Assembly: GCA_001683735.1 (NCBI GenBank)
Contig: LUGG01000006.1
Coordinates: 1,550,001-1,614,000 of the forward strand
Direction: 5' to 3'
DNA length: 64,000 nucleotides
Source of the DNA: Grifola frondosa
Taxonomy: Eukaryota; Basidiomycota; Agaricomycetes; Polyporales; Grifolaceae
Made by a program: the position numbers and the translations under genes. This document shows, one piece after another, positions 58,758 to 64,000 of the stretch (its first letter is position 1; each line of letters starts with the position of its first letter). Under the pieces are notes generated by a model. The model did not search any database and was not told the DNA's origin. It saw only the letters and a list, made by a program, of their open reading frames with translations.

Positions 58758-60297
58758 ATGAGTTCGACGAAGGAGGACTCCGATTTCGCACTTCCGGATG
58801 TTAGTTTTCTTCCGTTAAACCAATTGATGGTTATTAACGAATTGTGTATTCTCCATAGGTACCAAATCGTGAAGATTTCGACTCACAATGGTACTTAACA
58901 TCCCCGGATCATGCGTTCGAAGCACAGAGTTTCTGGTCAGCCTATCGTCCTTGGCTTGCGAGACATGGTTATACACTCTTTGACACGACAATTGGATTGG
59001 CACCACCCATCCCATACTGGGTTCCACCAACTGTGGCGGTATCCGCGCCTGTGCCTTACGCCTTTTATCACCGTGACGAAGACACCCCGTTGGCTCCGTG
59101 GCGGATGATGTGGGTGCAGGTACGCTTAGTGTTCCTGATGTCTTTGGTCAGCGTTTTAGTGAAAGCTGCTTCTAGGCACGCTTTGCTTTTGGTCAAGACA
59201 CGGAAGGCCGAAATATTGCAATCAAAGTCATAAAGTCGGACTCGGATGAAGAAAAGATATGTAATCATCTACTGCAATGCTCAGATCTCTTTCACCCGGA
59301 CACATTTGCAAATGTGTTACCTCCCGTCAGCATATTCAAACTTCCACACCAGCTTTCATTCGTTGTCATGCCCATGTGAGTGGATCCTTTCGCGAGCAAT
59401 CGACGTCTCGTTGAGTTTTACGTTGAGGTGGAGTGATCAAACGGCTTTCGAATGCATGCGGAACGTCAGAGAAGTCATGAACTTCGTGACGGATATTCTC
59501 AGGGTAAGTGCAGAAATCAGATATTAGTGGTGATCTAACACGCACTGCTCAGGGTCTTGCCTTTCTTCACAGTCAACGGATTGCTCATCGTGTACGTGTT
59601 ATATTATCTTGGAGTATATGCTTCGTGAACATATCTTGATGTGACAGGATATCTCATTGTCTAACATGATGGTGAACCTATTTAGCGCGGTCAATTTTCG
59701 AGAGGTTAATCGACTTCGACCCGTACTGGAGAAGCATCGCAGTTCATCTCATGCTCGGTACTGCTTATTTGACTTCAATCTTTCCATTCAATTCCCTCCT
59801 GGGAAGCCAGTCGAGGGCTACCGTTCGCCATCGAAGGAAGCATACAGAGGGACGGATGACTATCACCCATGGGACGTATATCAAGGGCAGTTCGAGTACA
59901 ACCCATTCGCCTTTGACGTTGGGTGCTTGGGGAATGTGTTTAAGTCTCGCTTCGCAGTGAGTTATAACAGAGTGACTCGTCGTCATCTTATGCGATCCTA
60001 ACATTTTCGTTAAAATCACAGGATGTCATACCTGCGATTAATATGCTGGCGCCACTCATCGATCGCATGACAACGTATGAAGTATCAGAACGCTTCACTG
60101 CTGCGCAAGCGTACGAATTCGGCGAAGGGATCGTACGAGGTTTGTCCGAAGACGACCTCAACGCCTCAGTTGTTCTAGCGACGCACGTTAATATCTCTAT
60201 AAGCTTGGCCGAATGTTGGGAAAGAGTCTCTCCCTCTTTTGCCAAAACCTGGTCTCATCACAGATCTCCCCCATCCCGAGAGGTGTCCGATTCTTGA
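58758..60297 (+). CDS. Atypical protein kinase, basidiomycete family
   Basis: The exons are 58758-58799, 58859-59119, 59176-59375, 59428-59503, 59553-59591, 59648-59956 and 60022-60297, totalling 401 codons in phase. An N-terminal region (WYLTSPDHAFEAQSFWSAYR) is typical of this mushroom kinase family. The core follows: a glycine-loop region, IAIKVIKSD with the ATP-binding Lys, the helix-alphaE end GLAFLHSQRIAHR, and the catalytic DISLSNMM loop with Asp and Asn present. The DFG position reads DFN, and later DVGCLGNVF matches the conserved DxWxxG helix start. The frame ends early at 60297. One more C in the C5 run at 60268-60272 would continue into PRGVRFLNWICTFERGA and FVCFVRRTLRI, ending at TAG 60363-60365, which looks like the true C-terminus. 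Confidence 0.75.
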
Positions 60298-60463
60298 ACT
60301 GGATCTGCACTTTTGAAAGAGGTGCAAAATTTGTCTGCTTCGTACGGAGGACACTTCGCATCTAGAGTATCGCACATTCCGGTTGTATTGTTTCTATATG
60401 TACCACCCTTTCTTCTTGCAAGTTTGATTGTTCGGACTGGGCTAGACGTCGGATAGCACAATC

Positions 60464-61560
60464 AATGCGCCCATCTTCTGTATGTTGCTATCTGATGTGC
60501 GTTCTTCTCCAATTGGCTCTTAATGCAAATTTCGCTGTGTTTGTGATTCTCATGACTTCCAACTTGCGTGTTGTGATTCCTCTTCAATAGGATTCCGATC
60601 AGCTCGTGTCAACAATTACACCCACAGATTCCTTCGCCGACGGACTTCAGTACGGATACCCTATTTCGAACAATAAGAAGTACTCCGTTTCATGCGATCA
60701 TAACGATGAAACCGTGCTATATGACTCGACGTGGGTTTCAAAATCTGATATTGTGAACCGCAGTAGGTAACCTCTATGACGCCTACCCGTTTACTGATAC
60801 CTGTTTTGGGGCGAGTGTTTGAGGCTACAAGGGATACGGGGCCATGATGTATCGCTCAGCGCAATCTAGCCGGGACATGCTTCCAGCCAGTATCCTTTCC
60901 TAGACAACCCTGCACACTTGAAAATACGAGTAAAGCAGGTGTTACCGGATTCTCATCTTGGCACCCGGTGTGTGGCGTTCTAATTTCAGAGTACGCAGAC
61001 TGACCTGTACATGTACGTACTTATCGAAGGAAACGACGTGGTTCGGCAAAGGAGGCATTCCTATTACGGTCCCGCGAGATGCCACCCACAAAATTATCTC
61101 GGAAGCTTCTAGGGTGAGTCGACGTTTGCTGTGGTCGTGCATCGGAGTCGAAATCTAAACCTTCTAGGTTGTGAAATTGCATCACGCACTCTGCCTTCCA
61201 TGTGCTCTTAGAAGAAAGTCCTTGTGGTTGACGTCTTCTCGTATGATACGTACATCGAGTGGGAAACCTGAGTCCGTTGCCTCAAGGCAAGCGGCCCAAC
61301 ATTCCAGCCGTTCCGGACGAACGTTGGGCCACGGACTACCCGACGCCACCTTCATAAGTATTGTCGCACGCCTGATAGTGAAAGCTCGCTACGTAGTTTG
61401 GTGCCGCTGTCAAGTCATCTTACATCGACTCCGCTGCAGTGTTATCGCAGATAGTCTATATATCGCGTCGGGTTTCCGCATGACCACCGCGGAATTTCTT
61501 TATCAAATTATCCAGCATCTTATCTCCAGAATGTATTCGTTGTGTTGGTACTAGTTACCC
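60464..61560 (+). pseudogene. Degenerate multi-exon gene of unknown family
   Basis: Coding-like pieces follow acceptor sites: 60601-60770 (LVSTITPTDSFADGLQYGYP, then DETVLYDSTWVSKSD), 60990-61110 (KETTWFGKGGIPITVPRDAT, then HKIISEASR, ending at GTGAGT 61112) and 61168 onward (VVKLHHALCLPCAL, after which good sequence resumes in another frame as KKVLVVDVFSYDTYIEW). Frame changes without clear introns suggest decay or sequence error. The protein was not recognised. Confidence 0.25.
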
Positions 61561-61669
61561 GAAGAGCTGACATGATCTCCGCCGTCACGTCTATTCATAC
61601 TCGTCGTCAAAATATTACTTGTGACAACTGGCAATTCTAGTTAGAGGATCAAACGTATGGATAGTGAGT

Positions 61670-61733
61670 CAGTGACTGTGCCGACGCGTAAGGTCACGTT
61701 ACTGCGTCACGCGTCTGACGGTCAGAGTCGAAC
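61670..61733 (+). repeat. 65-bp GTCACG-rich direct repeat, copy B
   Basis: This is the partner of 58653-58717, in the same orientation about 3.0 kb downstream. It carries GTCACGTTACTGCGTCACGCG, two GTCACG words close together. No start codon of a supported gene lies as close behind it as for copy A; the next gene starts at 62229. Confidence 0.55.
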
Positions 61734-62228
61734 AGGCAAATTAGTCATTCCAAGGGTTCAGCCCGCCGTAGGCGGGCCGCGCGACGGCCCAGGATTCCCC
61801 GACGACCCCCAATTAGGCACCCAGGTTCCCTCTCCGGGAATGCAAGCGCCACGTCTGGGACCCATCCTCATATCCTCTTCTCATCCCGTAATTGCTTGCT
61901 ATGAAACAGAAATGACACCACTTAATCTGAGGTAGAAATGTTGGTGCGGATTTCGTGAATACAGTTGAACTTGACTTGCCTTTTTGGGCTGGTCACGAAG
62001 CTTCTCATTAATGCATCAAATTCACATCAAGATCTTGAACGTTTGGCAATGCATCTGCATCCGTCGCTGTAACGCTGCGATATAGGCATCAATACGACAC
62101 ATGCATGGGTGAAATACTTGCATGAAACCCCTAACTAGCTTCCCCATCTGTAACTCCGACATAGACTCCTAAGCTCTCATTTCCCGCTCGATACTATCTC
62201 GTACCCGCCCACTCGCCGTGCCCGACTC
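61734..62228. other. Intergenic region with a short GC hairpin
   Basis: A perfect hairpin GCCCGCC-GTA-GGCGGGC lies at 61761-61777. No gene is supported (the frame from 61657 is low complexity). The last 100 bases should hold the promoter of the gene at 62229. Confidence 0.4.
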
Positions 62229-62959
62229 ATGTTTAGCATGTCTGCATTCGAACTTGATACTATATATGACCATACAACATGGCCTCTTGAGTCTATTCCC
62301 GGGAGACTTCAAGTGCTTGACCTATGCTTTCGCCGCTATTCAGCTGATGGCACATCCGCCAATCATCTTTGGTCCTGCGCCACCTCTCTCAAACCGCCTG
62401 AGGACATTCTCGGTGTGAGTGGTGTTGATGCTCTTCTGCTTTATTTCAAGGTGGTTGGGCAAGTTGCAAGGGAGGCATGCTATCTTACGGCACAAGGTGT
62501 GGAGAGTTGGGTGAGAGACTTCTATGACGAAGAGCAGCACTTCGCTTCGTGCTGGCTTGAGGCTTGCCCGAATTATCTGTCACAAGTTGAGTGGCGTAAG
62601 GCTGCTGTCGCAATAGATATTGTATCTGCTGCAGCAGCCGAGCCACTTGATCTCTCTCGTGTCATATGCACCGACCCGATAAATGGTGCAGTGAAACTTC
62701 GAATCCAGTTTACTCTGCCGACGGGAAAGGTACGCAGATCTAAAATAATTAACTTGCCTCTTACTAACATATCCTGTCATAGCGTCTTGAGAATACGCTG
62801 CCCATATTTGATCGCACTCTTCTGACACGACAGGTTCCCAGCAGTGTATCGGAGGTACCATTTGATTGCACAGTCTGTGCTCTCTTCACCCTTGATTATA
62901 AATGCCAGTACGATACAAACTACCTGCTTGCTAATCTTGTCTCACTGTCTGACCTTTAG
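62229..62959 (+). CDS. Unknown 225-residue protein
   Basis: Exons 62229-62729 and 62783-62959 join in phase through a 53-nt GTACGC...ATAG intron, giving 226 codons. A second possible start is nine bases in. The protein is mostly helical by composition, with Trp-rich patches (SWVRDFYDEEQHFASCWLEA) and a C-terminal part with three Cys. No signal peptide, membrane span or known domain was recognised. Confidence 0.55.
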
Positions 62960-63239
62960 CTTTGGACCTCCTCATTTTATTTCTATAATTTACTGTTCTG
63001 TGCACATATCCACTATAACGGTAGCTCTCAAATATTTGAACTCTTGACGATGTTTGATGTGCTTGACTAATTCTTTTTATTTGCTCCTTGTTGTGGTGAA
63101 GAGAATCTAATTTATCAAGTTTTTTGAGTAGCCGAAATAAGCACCAATGAACGACGGCAATGACTCCGCACGGAAGCAAATAAGGGCAACAGCCTCTCTT
63201 TAAGGTGCGGCAAGCCCTCTCCTTTTTTCTAATACTATC
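62960..63239. other. Intergenic region
   Basis: AT-rich gap before the next gene. No feature was seen. Confidence 0.4.
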
Positions 63240-64000
63240 ATGGCCACTTTTGACCCCGATTCAGTCATAGCTATCATAAAAAGTCTCAAATCTGGATTAC
63301 AAGAACAGCGAAAATTCGAGAAGACATGGAAAGATAGTGTACGTCGACCGTTTTCATGATTGCAACAGAGCTATATATAAAACCATCTGAAAGGTCGAAA
63401 AACACTGGAAGGGTTGGAAGAAAAGCCACTCGTCTCAGTCGCAATACATGCCGCAGTTAGAGTGGGAGGCTCACATTGTGGAATATGTGTCGTTGGTCTC
63501 CGACGAGACATCGAGCTCGAGGCTGGGGCTTCCGAATGGTCTTAGAAAGGAAATACCCCTCTTTGGACCACACTTTGTGCCACCAACTTATCTGGATGTT
63601 CAAAAGCGCAGTCCGACACCCAAAACTGTTCCGGAGACTGCTTACCTCAAACCGCTAAACATCATTCATCCCTTCTACTATCCTGAACTTGCCCAATGTC
63701 CGCAGTGCAATTCAACCCATGTCACATGGAGTGGGTGGACTCCAACAGGTCACCGCGAAGTTCATGGTCTGTTCCGTGAGGAGACTGCGTTAGGATGTCA
63801 GTTACGGTGCAAGGACTGTGAGGAGCAATACGGAGCTCATGGCGCAGACAATCCCAAGACTGGAACTTACTACTTTGCGATGACAAGCCATCTCTTCTGG
63901 GAAAACCGCGAACATTGGGATATTCCTTGTAAGTGCTTGTATATACTTATCCATTTGCAAAATTACTCACCGGTTTTGTTGTGCCATATCCAAAGACGGC
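63240..64000 (+). CDS. Cys-rich protein, 5' part only (runs off the window)
   Basis: Exon 63240-63338 (MATFDPDSVIAIIKSLKSGL) and exon 63394-63928 join in phase through a 55-nt intron. The second ends at GTAAGT and the gene continues past the right edge. It has YYPELAQCPQCNSTHVTWSG, then GHREVHGLFREETALG, LRCKDCEEQYG and FWENREHWDIP. The paired CPQC and CKDC motifs form a probable zinc site. This layout resembles a large basidiomycete family (DUF6729-type, from memory) often found beside transposons. The first exon is a short helical leader. Confidence 0.6.

Overview
The window reads as a basidiomycete (mushroom-type, Agaricomycete) chromosome segment. Protein genes have many short GT-AG introns of about 40-90 nt, and several belong to families typical of these fungi: a FunK1 kinase, Ser/Thr-rich single-pass membrane proteins with the basidiomycete C-terminal 'YDDEDAYGG' signature, and a Cys-rich transposon-associated type of protein at the right edge. 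No bacterial, organellar, rRNA, tRNA or CRISPR features were seen.

The window has two compartments. From 1 to about 35.2 kb the DNA is AT-rich, almost without CpG, rich in TpG/CpA and full of stops. This is the signature of long-methylated, decayed transposons. Within it are: a 10.9-kb structure bounded by 1.47-kb inverted repeats (761-11660), whose arms each carry a divergent promoter, an ATTGT-motif array and the start of a small intron-containing gene; a 206-bp palindromic element (2.8 kb); two copies of a hAT-type MITE with perfect 8-bp target-site duplications (20.1 and 30.6 kb); several LTR-like promoter blocks; tandem repeats of about 20, 70 and 90 bp; and an (ATTCC)n satellite. Two islands (13.6-14.8 kb, 20.8-21.9 kb) keep their CpGs and look younger.

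From about 35.2 kb the DNA is CpG-rich and gene-bearing. In order: a vezatin/Inp2-like membrane protein (-), a GNAT-like acetyltransferase (+), two poorly defined small genes, a heat-shock-factor-type transcription factor (+, six exons), an 835-bp Mutator-like foldback element with a 9-bp target-site duplication, a gene remnant (-), a FunK1 protein kinase (+), pyridoxal kinase (+, six exons), a convergent single-pass membrane protein (-), a related membrane protein (+), an unknown basic protein (+), an atypical protein kinase (+), a degenerate gene, an unknown 225-aa protein (+) and the 5' part of a Cys-rich protein running off the right end.

There is no operon logic. These are individually transcribed nuclear genes, with vitamin B6 salvage (pyridoxal kinase) and stress transcription (HSF) the clearest functions. 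At least six apparent one-base frameshifts lie at or beside C/G runs in otherwise good genes, which suggests homopolymer errors in the assembly. Exon models below were built by hand; those whose exon lengths sum to an intact frame are the most reliable.
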